DNA of 64,000 nt. It comes from JAPPHA01 sp965220985. Its GTDB lineage: Bacteria > Pseudomonadota > Alphaproteobacteria > Rhodobacterales > Rhodobacteraceae. The notes beneath the pieces were generated by a model. That model was not told where the DNA came from, did not search any database, and saw only the letters and a program-made list of their open reading frames with translations. The position numbers and the translations under genes are program-made. The number at the start of each line of letters is the position of its first letter. Positions within the stretch are counted from its first letter, which is position 1. Location: NCBI GenBank assembly GCA_965220985.1, contig OZ244854.1, forward strand, positions 4,030,001 to 4,094,000, written 5' to 3'. Positions 36,166-44,500 of this stretch are shown in pieces.

Positions 36166-37137
36166 TTGGCTGCGACAACTGAAGACCTGGAGGTTCGCCG
36201 CACTGCACTGCGGGCGATGAAACGCCGCCGCGGCGTCAACATGGCGTTCTTTCTCGGGCCAGCGGCGATAGTCATCGGCCTGTTCTTCGTCGTGCCGGTC
36301 ATCGTCGACATCGTGATTTCGTTCACGGACCTTGGCCGCAACCTGCGCATCACCGAGTTCACCACCGACAACTACGAGCGCGCGCTCGGATTCGGAGACA
36401 CGCGCAAGGACAGGCAGCTGCCCGGCGTCATCGCGCGAACGGTGATTTACGTCGGCGCCACCCTCTTGATCTTCAACACGACGTTCGGGCTGATTCTCGC
36501 CCTGACCACCACGGCCATTCCATCGGGAACAGGGGCATTCTTCCGGGCAGTCTGGCTGTTGCCGCGGATGAGTCCGTCGGTCGTCTACGCAATCCTGTGG
36601 ATCTGGTCGATCCACGGCGGAGACAGCAGTCTTGCCAACCAGATCCTGATCAGGGTCTTTGGCCTCGCCGAGGAAATCGATCTCCGACAGCTGTATCCGA
36701 TGTGGGTGATCATCTTCGCCAACGGGTTCATTGGCGCCTCATTCGCCATGATCATCCTGACATCCGCGATCCGAAGCATTCCCGAACACCTGTTTCATGC
36801 CGCGCGGTGCGACGGCGCCGGCCCGCTATCGGTCATTCGCCACATCACCCTGCCGCAACTGCGATGGCCGCTGACCTACATTTTCATCTGGCAGACGCTC
36901 TCTCTGATGACCAGTTTCGAGTACATCCTCCTGATCACCGGCGGTGGACCGTTCCGGGCGACCACGGTCTACGCGATCTTCATCTTCCAGCGCGCGTTCA
37001 GCGCTTCGGGCCAGTACGCCTATGGCGCAGCGCTGACGTTCTTCCTCATCGTGCCCGGCGTCATCCTCGCGTTGCTGCTTTGGCGCCTGTCCAACATGCG
37101 CAAGCTGATGCAACAGCCCCGCATCGAGGTTCACTGA
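36166..37137 (+). CDS. ABC importer permease 1 (MalF/UgpA type)
   Basis: A 323-residue inner-membrane protein with about six transmembrane helices, starting after a short basic N-terminus. The permease EAA loop is visible as FHAARCDGAGPLSVIRHITLP, which docks on the ATPase. Its upstream helix pair (FFLGPAAIVIGLFFVVPVIVDI) is typical of the first helices of MalF-like proteins. The start is TTG 36166 preceded by GAGGAACGG; no ATG fits. The next permease begins three bases after its stop, so both are cotranscribed. Confidence 0.88.
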   Translation: MAATTEDLEVRRTALRAMKRRRGVNMAFFLGPAAIVIGLFFVVPVIVDIVISFTDLGRNLRITEFTTDNYERALGFGDTRKDRQLPGVIARTVIYVGATLLIFNTTFGLILALTTTAIPSGTGAFFRAVWLLPRMSPSVVYAILWIWSIHGGDSSLANQILIRVFGLAEEIDLRQLYPMWVIIFANGFIGASFAMIILTSAIRSIPEHLFHAARCDGAGPLSVIRHITLPQLRWPLTYIFIWQTLSLMTSFEYILLITGGGPFRATTVYAIFIFQRAFSASGQYAYGAALTFFLIVPGVILALLLWRLSNMRKLMQQPRIEVH

Positions 37138-37140
37138 CCA

Positions 37141-38247
37141 ATGGCTGCCCAAGCCGCTCACTTTGCCCCTGCTGCGGGCCAGGCCCATTGGGACAGGCTC
37201 GCTGCCAGAGCGCGAATCCAGCGCCGAACCCGCCTCGCGGTTCTCTACGGGTTTCTCATTCTGGTGTCGCTGCCGATCATGGTGCCCTACTTCTGGCTCG
37301 GGACCCTCGCGTTCTCCGCCCGCCTCGAAAACGTCAATACGGACGTTCTATGGCCGTCGATCTTCATTCTGGTGCCCGCTGTCACCTTGACGTGGATCTG
37401 GTCGACCCTTGTTCGGACGAGACGGCAGGCATTCATCGGTTGGGGGACAATCTGGGTGGTCGCAGCGGCGATCTTTGCAACCGTCGTTGGGCCGAGCCTT
37501 CATCTCGACAACTTCCGGTTCCTGCACAATCCGGACTTCAATTCCCTGAACGACAACATCGTCGCCGAAGAGGACAATCCCGGCTTTTCCGTCACGTCAT
37601 TTCCGTGGGTCTGGACCGCTTTCAGGAATTCGCTGATCATCGCTGGCGGCGCCACGATCATCGTGGTCGTGATTTCCAGCCTGGCTGGTTACTACATTTC
37701 GCGTTTTCAGTATCGATTCCGCACCAGCTCGCTGGCCGCGATGCTGATTCTCCACGCCTTCCCGGCCACGGTCCTGCTGATTCCGATCTTCATTCTCATG
37801 TGGCAGCTCGGGCTCTTGAACACGCTGCTCGGCATCATGCTGGTGATTGTCGGTCTCGAGCTTCCGCTCGGCGTCTTCATCATGAAGGGCTTTTTCGACG
37901 CCGTGCCCTGGGAAATCGAGATGAGCGCTCTTGCCGATGGCGCGACACGGCGGCAGGCGTTCTTCAAGGTCGTGCTGCCGCAGACCATCAGCGGCATGAT
38001 TGCCGTCTCTGTGTTCGTCTTCATCCGGGGATGGGAAGAGTTCGTGTTCGTCCTCGTCTTGTCGACCAAGCAGGCAAAGTGGACAATGAGCCTCTACACC
38101 TTCTACGTGATCGAGGAGAACAACCTCGGCATCGACTACGGCCTCGTGTCCGCCGTGGCGCTCTTCTACATCATTCCGAGCTTCCTGCTTTATGCCTTTG
38201 CGCAAAAATACCTCATGCAAATGACCCTCGGCGGGGTGAAGGGATAA
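37141..38247 (+). CDS. ABC importer permease 2 (MalG/UgpE type)
   Basis: A 368-residue inner-membrane protein, longer than the usual 280 because of an extra periplasmic loop (about residues 75-150) between the first two or three helices. The EAA loop reads IEMSALADGATRRQAFFKVVLPQ, and the C-terminus (QKYLMQMTLGGVKG) has the characteristic GGVKG ending of MalG-type permeases. It pairs with the upstream permease as the heterodimeric channel. The ATPase gene begins two bases after its stop. Confidence 0.88.
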   Translation: MAAQAAHFAPAAGQAHWDRLAARARIQRRTRLAVLYGFLILVSLPIMVPYFWLGTLAFSARLENVNTDVLWPSIFILVPAVTLTWIWSTLVRTRRQAFIGWGTIWVVAAAIFATVVGPSLHLDNFRFLHNPDFNSLNDNIVAEEDNPGFSVTSFPWVWTAFRNSLIIAGGATIIVVVISSLAGYYISRFQYRFRTSSLAAMLILHAFPATVLLIPIFILMWQLGLLNTLLGIMLVIVGLELPLGVFIMKGFFDAVPWEIEMSALADGATRRQAFFKVVLPQTISGMIAVSVFVFIRGWEEFVFVLVLSTKQAKWTMSLYTFYVIEENNLGIDYGLVSAVALFYIIPSFLLYAFAQKYLMQMTLGGVKG

Positions 38248-38249
38248 CG

Positions 38250-39311
38250 ATGGCACGAGTCGAGTTTCGCAACATCTGCAAGAGTTTCGGTGACGTCGAG
38301 GTCATCGACGGCATGAATCTCGATATCAACGACGGCGAATTCGTGGCGCTGCTCGGACCCTCCGGTTGCGGCAAGTCGACCAGTCTCTTCATGCTTGCCG
38401 GCATCTACCTGCCCACGGATGGAGACATCCTGTTCGACGGTTTCAGGGTCAACGAGGTCGAGGCACGCAACCGCAACGTGGGGATCGTGTTCCAGTCCTA
38501 CGCGCTCTACCCGCATCTATCGGTGCGGGACAACATCCGATTTCCATTGCGATTCAAGGACTTGCCAAAGGAACAGGCAGATCGCCGCATTCAAGAGGCG
38601 AGCGATCTCGTTCAGATCTCCGACCTGCTGGACCGCAGACCCAGCCAGTTGTCCGGCGGACAGCAGCAACGGGTGGCGCTTGCCCGGGCGCTCGTCAAGG
38701 ATCCGGCGCTGCTGCTGCTCGACGAACCGCTGTCCAACCTGGATGCCACCTTGCGCCTGAGCATGCGGACCGAAATCAAGATTCTCCAGGAGCGTCTTGG
38801 CGTCACCACGGTACTGGTCACCCACGACCAGATCGAGGCCACGACGATGGCTGACCGGATCATCTGCATGCGTGACGGTCGCATCGAACAGATCGGCCGC
38901 GCCGACGACCTTTATCACAGGCCGGAGTCGCTGTTCGTTGCGAGTTTCATCGGTTCGCCGCCGATCAACCTCCTCGAAGGCGAGGTCGAGGACGGCAAGC
39001 TCGGGCTTGGCGAGGGATTGCTGACCGTTGGCGGGATCGCACCCGGCGCCGTCACCGTCGGTTTGCGTCCTGAACACCTGGTCTTCAGCGAGACAGGACT
39101 CCCCGGGCGCATCACGCAGATCGAACCGATGGGGCGCGAGATCCTTTACGTCGTCGATGCATCGATCGGGACCATACGGCTTCTCGAGTCGGGTTCGTCG
39201 CCGCGACACGGAATTGGCGATCAGGTCAGCGTGGAGTTTTCCGACGAGAACGCGCTCGTTTTCGACCAGGCAAGCGGAGCCCGCATTGTCGAGGGCAGTG
39301 TTGGCGTCTGA
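38250..39311 (+). CDS. ABC importer ATPase (MalK/UgpC type)
   Basis: A 353-residue ATPase energising the importer. Walker A GPSGCGKS is at residues 36-43, the Q-loop follows in VFQSYALYPHL, the signature LSGGQQQR is near residue 134, Walker B is LLLLDEPLSNLD, and the H-loop is VTHDQIEA. The C-terminal 120 residues form the regulatory OB-fold domain of sugar-importer ATPases (GLRPEHLVF). ATG 38250 is two bases after the second permease. An ATPase of this type can be shared among importers. Confidence 0.92.
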   Translation: MARVEFRNICKSFGDVEVIDGMNLDINDGEFVALLGPSGCGKSTSLFMLAGIYLPTDGDILFDGFRVNEVEARNRNVGIVFQSYALYPHLSVRDNIRFPLRFKDLPKEQADRRIQEASDLVQISDLLDRRPSQLSGGQQQRVALARALVKDPALLLLDEPLSNLDATLRLSMRTEIKILQERLGVTTVLVTHDQIEATTMADRIICMRDGRIEQIGRADDLYHRPESLFVASFIGSPPINLLEGEVEDGKLGLGEGLLTVGGIAPGAVTVGLRPEHLVFSETGLPGRITQIEPMGREILYVVDASIGTIRLLESGSSPRHGIGDQVSVEFSDENALVFDQASGARIVEGSVGV

Positions 39312-39357
39312 CTCGCCACCGGCGGTCGTGAGTTTCGAAGCCCGAAAGGAAACCAAA

Positions 39358-40161
39358 ATGCATGAACTGCTTGCTTCGAAGGCCGGTTGCACGCACGTGT
39401 GCAGCCACCGCGGCAACTGCATCGATCGCCCCGAAAACACCATGGCCGCGTTTTCGAGGGCCGTCGAACTCGGCTGCACGTCTCTCGAGATCGACGTGGT
39501 GATGAGCGGCGACGGTCAGATCGTCGTTCTCCACGACCTTACGGTGGACCGGACGACGGACGGTGGCGGCTTTGCCGAAGACCTGACCACGGCGGAAATC
39601 CGCGCGCTTGATGCCGGGACGTCGTTTCACCCGTCCTACGCCGGCGAAAAGGTGCCTCTGCTCGGCGAGGTGCTCGAGTTCGCGCGCGACCAGCGGGTCG
39701 GCGTCCACTGCGAAGTCAAGGACCGAAAGAACGAGGACGCGCTGATCGCGTGCCTTGGCGGACTTCTCGCCGATACCCGCGCGCTTGACTGGTTTGTCGC
39801 GATCTCGTTCGATCACAGGCAGTTGGCGAAAGCGAAATCGGCAATTCCCGGCCTTCGAATCGAAGGAATCACGCATGCTCGACATGTCGATCCCGTCGGA
39901 CTTGCCCGGCGCGCCGGCCTTGATGCCATCTCCGTGGAGGTCGACCGCTATGTCGGAGAAGACGGGCATGAACTTCATGCCGCAGGGATCGCCGTTCGTT
40001 GTCATCTCCCGGTGCCGAAAGTGCTCGAACGGTATTCCCAGTACGGGCGCGATGTCCGTTCCATGGTCGGGAACTGGGTTGCCGATGGCGTTGTCGACAC
40101 GCTGTCGGGCGATGACACTGCCTATCTCCGACAGCTCGTGGACGAATTCTCGCAGGCCTGA
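39358..40161 (+). CDS. ugpQ: Glycerophosphodiester phosphodiesterase (UgpQ type)
   Basis: A 267-residue TIM-barrel enzyme that hydrolyses glycerophosphodiesters to glycerol 3-phosphate and an alcohol. Catalytic and metal residues are visible: His17-Arg18 (CSHRGN), Glu26-Asn27 (RPENT), Glu44 and Asp46 (LEIDVV) and His59 (VVLHDLTVDRTTDGGG). There is no signal peptide, as for cytosolic UgpQ. The gene follows the ATPase by 46 bases, with GAAAGGA about ten bases before ATG 39358. This suggests the importer brings in a glycerophosphodiester or similar compound. The ugp name is by context, not proof. Confidence 0.87.
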   Translation: MHELLASKAGCTHVCSHRGNCIDRPENTMAAFSRAVELGCTSLEIDVVMSGDGQIVVLHDLTVDRTTDGGGFAEDLTTAEIRALDAGTSFHPSYAGEKVPLLGEVLEFARDQRVGVHCEVKDRKNEDALIACLGGLLADTRALDWFVAISFDHRQLAKAKSAIPGLRIEGITHARHVDPVGLARRAGLDAISVEVDRYVGEDGHELHAAGIAVRCHLPVPKVLERYSQYGRDVRSMVGNWVADGVVDTLSGDDTAYLRQLVDEFSQA

Positions 40162-40225
40162 TGCGGAAAAAGGGTCGCTGGTGGTGCGGTTCCGTGATGC
40201 CGTCATCCGAGTCTGACGAAAAGGT

Positions 40226-40435
40226 TTGCCTCAGGCGGCGCAAGCCACCGGTTTGCGGGTCGAAATGGTTGACGATGCGAACTTGGCTCGGGAGCTCGTT
40301 CGGACTGGCGAGGCCGACGATTCCATCGAAGTCTCGGACCGGGACATGATGAAGTTGAAGGCGCTATGTTCACCCAATCCTGTCCGCGAAAACCTCGAAT
40401 TCGTCATCGGAAATCTGTGCGGTTTCCCTAGTTGA
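40226..40435 (+). CDS. Possible small ORF overlapping the PanB-like gene 3' end
   Basis: A 69-codon frame (TTG start; internal ATG at 40265) with codon use resembling the neighbours: VEMVDDANLARELVRTGEADD and DRDMMKLKAL read like a real helical protein. It overlaps the convergent PanB-like gene by 66 bases, no clear ribosome-binding site is present, and I recognise no family. It may be a relic. Confidence 0.15.
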   Translation: MPQAAQATGLRVEMVDDANLARELVRTGEADDSIEVSDRDMMKLKALCSPNPVRENLEFVIGNLCGFPS

Positions 40436-41185
40436 GGGATAGGTGCCCGAATTCGCCGCCGCATGAAATGCCGCGAGAGCGGCCCGCCTTTCCGCACGGA
40501 TCTGTTCTTGCAGCGCGTGGATGTTTCCAAAGGCGCGGGCGTGACGCGGGCTGTCAGGCTGTTCCCCGCAGATGTCGTTTTGAAACAGATAGATGATGTC
40601 GGCGCCCGAGCCGGAACCGAGCGAAGACGTGATGAGCGTGGTTCGCTTCGAGATCTCTGTCATCACGCGATCGCAAATGACTTCAGCCTCCACCGAAAAC
40701 GCGCCTGCATCCTCCATGCGGCGGAACGCTTGCCAAAGCTCCATGGCTTCATCCGCCGTCTTGCCGATCGCCCGCAGACCGCCATTCCAGGTCGAGCGTC
40801 GCGGAACGAGGCCGAGATGGCACATCACGGGGATCTGCTCTCTTGCCAGGATCTCGACGATGTGCGGACCTCGTGCCGTGTAGACTGAGTCGGCACCGCG
40901 CTTCATGGCCAGAAAAGCTGCCTCAAGCACGTCCTTTTCGGTCGGATGGTCGGGCATCGGAATTGCAGCCGTGTAAAAGTGACTTGGCGCGCCTCGGCGC
41001 ACGGCCTCGGCATTGACGGCGTTGCCCATGACGAGATCGATTCCGGCTTCAGCGGCGGCTGCCGCCTCTTCTTCGGTGTTTGCGGTGGTCTGGGTGAGCT
41101 TCCTGACACCCTTCAACGCTCGCAGATCGGCTGCGGTATAGTTGCGATGCCCGAATTTGGCGTCCCAGTCGTAGATGCGTTTCAA
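40370..41185 (-). CDS. Divergent PanB-like TIM-barrel protein
   Basis: A 271-residue homologue of ketopantoate hydroxymethyltransferase: NYTAADLRALKGVRKLTQTT, IPVMCHLGLVPRRSTWNGGLRAIGKT in two halves, and MEDAGAFSVEAEV. The metal-binding aspartates of true PanB are replaced: the GDSLG motif reads MGNAVNA and ADMPFG reads AAIPMPD. The general-base glutamate region appears kept. So it probably does not make ketopantoate. I start at TTG 41185, with GGAG about ten bases upstream; the frame continues without homology. Next to an importer and a glycerophosphodiesterase, it may be a lyase or aldolase of their pathway; this is inference. Confidence 0.7.
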   Translation of the reverse strand: MKRIYDWDAKFGHRNYTAADLRALKGVRKLTQTTANTEEEAAAAAEAGIDLVMGNAVNAEAVRRGAPSHFYTAAIPMPDHPTEKDVLEAAFLAMKRGADSVYTARGPHIVEILAREQIPVMCHLGLVPRRSTWNGGLRAIGKTADEAMELWQAFRRMEDAGAFSVEAEVICDRVMTEISKRTTLITSSLGSGSGADIIYLFQNDICGEQPDSPRHARAFGNIHALQEQIRAERRAALAAFHAAANSGTYPSTRETAQISDDEFEVFADRIG

Positions 41186-41528
41186 CGTTTTTCTCCAACT
41201 CCTTGACCACTGTCCCGATTGCCCGACGCCCCTTCCCCAGTCGGGTGGCAAGTATCCAACCGCATTGTCGATGGCGCAAGCCGAATGGCACGAAAGCAAT
41301 TTTCTGTTCGTCTGCAAGCGCAACTCGACGGCCCCGACGACAAGTTCCATATTCGCCTCGGACTTGACTTCAAAGCGTTGACGATTGCCGAGGTACCAAT
41401 GCGCCCGTGACGACGAACTGGTCGGCGACCTCGGACACTGAGGTCGCGTGTCTTGAACCCGAACGACGGTGTTTCAGTTCGACTCGGTTTGGAGAATTCC
41501 CGGTGCAGTAACTTGATGACACAACTTG
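41186..41528. other. Intergenic region upstream of the giant surface-protein gene
   Basis: About 340 bases between the PanB-like start (reading left) and the promoter at 41529. It contains the 20-bp element at 41453-41472 shared with the second surface gene. Other short frames have no recognised content. The PanB-like promoter must lie here too. Confidence 0.4.
41453..41472 (+). promoter_or_regulatory. 20-bp upstream element shared with paralogous gene
   Basis: This 20-mer differs at 2 of 20 positions from the one at 49625-49644. It lies 56 bases before the -35 here, 57 there. It sits inside CGAAC...GTTCG, a 5-bp inverted repeat with a 12-base spacer. It could bind an activator or repressor, or simply mark duplicated upstream DNA. 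Confidence 0.45.
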
Positions 41529-41557
41529 TTGCATCCGGTTTCGGTGGTTGCTAAATC
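41529..41557 (+). promoter_or_regulatory. Sigma-70-like promoter of the giant surface-protein gene
   Basis: TTGCAT (41529-41534), 17 bases, then TAAATC (41552-41557) preceded by TGC, as in an extended -10. The paralogous gene has TTGCGT, 17 bases, TGC and TACATT at the same distance from its start codon, which supports both. Confidence 0.55.
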
Positions 41558-41598
41558 GCTGCTTTGATAAGGGTCTGACCAAGTAAGGAATTCACGCC

Positions 41599-44500
41599 AT
41601 TTCCACTTCAGTTTGGGGCCTGACCGGCCATTTTTTTGGCCGCTTTGCGGTCAGTGTCTCGCTCTACGCTTCTCTGCGGTCGGCTGTCGCGCTGCTGCTC
41701 GGCGCAGTCTTCGTTGTCGGGGCAGTTCCGGCCGTTGCCGAACGCACGCTGACCTACACCTTCACCGACGACGGCAGCAAGGTTACCATTGCCGCTTCGG
41801 GCAGCCTGGATGTCTCCACCTTCAATTTTGATAAAGAAGACGTGCCGTCAGACACCACGAACATCAGAATCAACGATACGCAGATCTGGGGGATACATCC
41901 GCACGAATCCATTCCAATCAAGCGTTATGACTCGCTTCCGGACTTCGTGACCAACGTTGAAGATTCCTATGACGGCACCGGTGAACTGACCGGCATGGTC
42001 AACTACAGCTCGAATTACCACGTCCGGTTCTCGACGTTTCACAAGCTGCTGCAATTGGACATCGCAAATCTAACGGGAGACATCTACCAGATCTCGAACG
42101 GGCAAGCGAAGTTTGACGGCACCCTGCTCAGCACGCTGGGCGACGACGAATTCCACATCGAGCACACGATCGGAAATCAGAAGATCGTGTTCACGACGGC
42201 AGTCGAGGCACCGGCAGCGCCGACCGGACTGGAGGTTGCGCCTGACGATGGCGCGGTCGTTCTGCGCTGGGACGATCCTTCCGACAGTACCATCACCAAG
42301 TACCAGGTGCGCCACGCCTCGGGGACATCGGTGCCGGCCAACACGGCCTGGACCAATATCGACGGCAGCAGCGCTGCAACGACGAGCCACACCGTGACGG
42401 GTCTGACCAACGGGACGAGATACGCATTTGAAATCCGGGCTGTGGGCCGCGCAGGGAACAGTGAGCCGGCAAGAACGACAGGGACTCCGGATCCAGTGCC
42501 AGTGCCGCAAGATTTCAAGGTCGAATTGTCGTCTGGGCGCGACGGAAACCTTGAATTCAAGCCATTCGCGCGTCTGACGTGGACTCGGGGGGCTGAAAGT
42601 GCCGAAGTGCAATTCAAGCGAAAGAGACAGGTCAATCCGGATTGGTGGGTGGTCTCCCCCTGGACGAATGTTCCAAGGGACTATGTTGAAATCGACAATC
42701 CCTACTGGCTCGAGGCCGTCGAGTGGGACACGACGTACGAGTACGAGATTCGCTATCTGAGAAATGACATACCGGGGCCGAGCACCGGCCGCATCAGGGT
42801 GACAACGCCCGATCCGCCGGGGCCGGGACTGGAGTTGGCCGCACGATCGCCGCCCGCCACTGACATGGAGCTTAACGAGACCGGCCGCGGCTTTAGAGGG
42901 AGCTGGGAAAAGTACCGTGTGCGGTTGACGACGAAACCGGCCGGCAATGTGACGCTTGCGATAACGAGCAGCGATACGGACGCGGCAACGGTATCGCCAT
43001 CGACCCTGACCTTCACGCCCGACGACTGGGACGGCAGTTTGCATGTCATCTATGTCTTCGGCGTGGACAATGACAAGGTCACCGGCACCCGCCCCGTGGA
43101 GATCAAGCACAGCATCAGTGCGACGAGTTCGCCGGACGATTATCCGACAACCTTGGAATTGCCGTCGGCGCACGTGCGGATACTGGACGACGAGATTGGG
43201 ATTGTCGTCTCTCCAACCGAAGTGACATTGGACGAGGACGGGACGGCGACGTTCGACGTGAAGCTGTCAACCGAGTCTGTCGGAAGCGCCAAAGTGACGG
43301 TTGCGAGTGCCGACCCGACGGCGGCGACCGTGTCCCCGGCAGAATTGACATTCACGCGCGAGAACTGGGACACGCTGCAGACGGTGACTGTGACCGGCGT
43401 GGACGACAGTGACGGGGTCGACGAAACGACGAACGTAAACCTGACAATGGCCGCCTACTCGGCGTCCGTTTCAGTGACCGTGACGGACGACGACGAACCT
43501 CCGGGCGCCCCGAGCAATCTGCAGACAACGGCGGGCGATCGTCAGGTGACGCTAACCTGGATGGCGGCACCCGGCGAAGGGATCACGAAGTATCAGGTAA
43601 CCCATTACAAGGGATCGACAGTGCCGGCGGACACGGTGTGGGTTGATGTTGCAAACGGCGCCAACGCCACCACCCACGTGGTAACGGAACTGGACAACGG
43701 CGACGAATACACATTCCAGGTTCGGGCGGTGAACGGTGTCGGGAGCGGCGCGGCGGCGAGCGCGACAGCGACACCGGTCCTGCAGATTCCGGGCGCGCCG
43801 ACGGATCTAAGTGCGACGGTGGGCGATGCGAAAGCGACGTTCGCCTGGACGTTGCCAACCAATGCGAGCGAGATCGACAATGTTCAGGTGCGCTGGAAAA
43901 AGACCAGCGACCTTCCGTTCGTCAGCGCCGATGCGTGGGACGATATAGCGGGGACAGCAACCAATTACACGGCAACGGACTTGGACAACGGGATCGGCTA
44001 CACCTTCGAGGTTCGGGCAGTGAACACCGCCGGCAACGGCACTGCGGCCAGCACGACAGCGACCCCCGATGTCACGCCGAACGCACCGACCGACCTGACG
44101 GCCGAGGCGGGCGACACCAAGGTCACGCTCACCTGGACGCTGCCGACCAACGCCGGCAAGATCGACAAGGTCCAGTGGCGACATGCGGCAGCGACCTCGG
44201 TGCCGCCGGAAACCGGGTGGGACGATCTGGCGGCAGACGCCACGAGCGTCGAAGTGATCAACCTCACCAACGGCACCCAATACGCCTTCGAGGTCCGGGC
44301 AGTGAACACCGCCGGGAACAGTGCGGCGGCCAGCACGACTGCGACCCCCGATGTCACGCCAAACGCACCGACCGACCTGACGGCGGAAGCGGGCGACACC
44401 AAGGTGACGCTCACCTGGACGCTGCCGACCAACGCCGGCAAGATCGACACGGTCCAGTGGCGACATGCGGCAGCGACCTTAGTGCCGCCGGAAACCGGTT

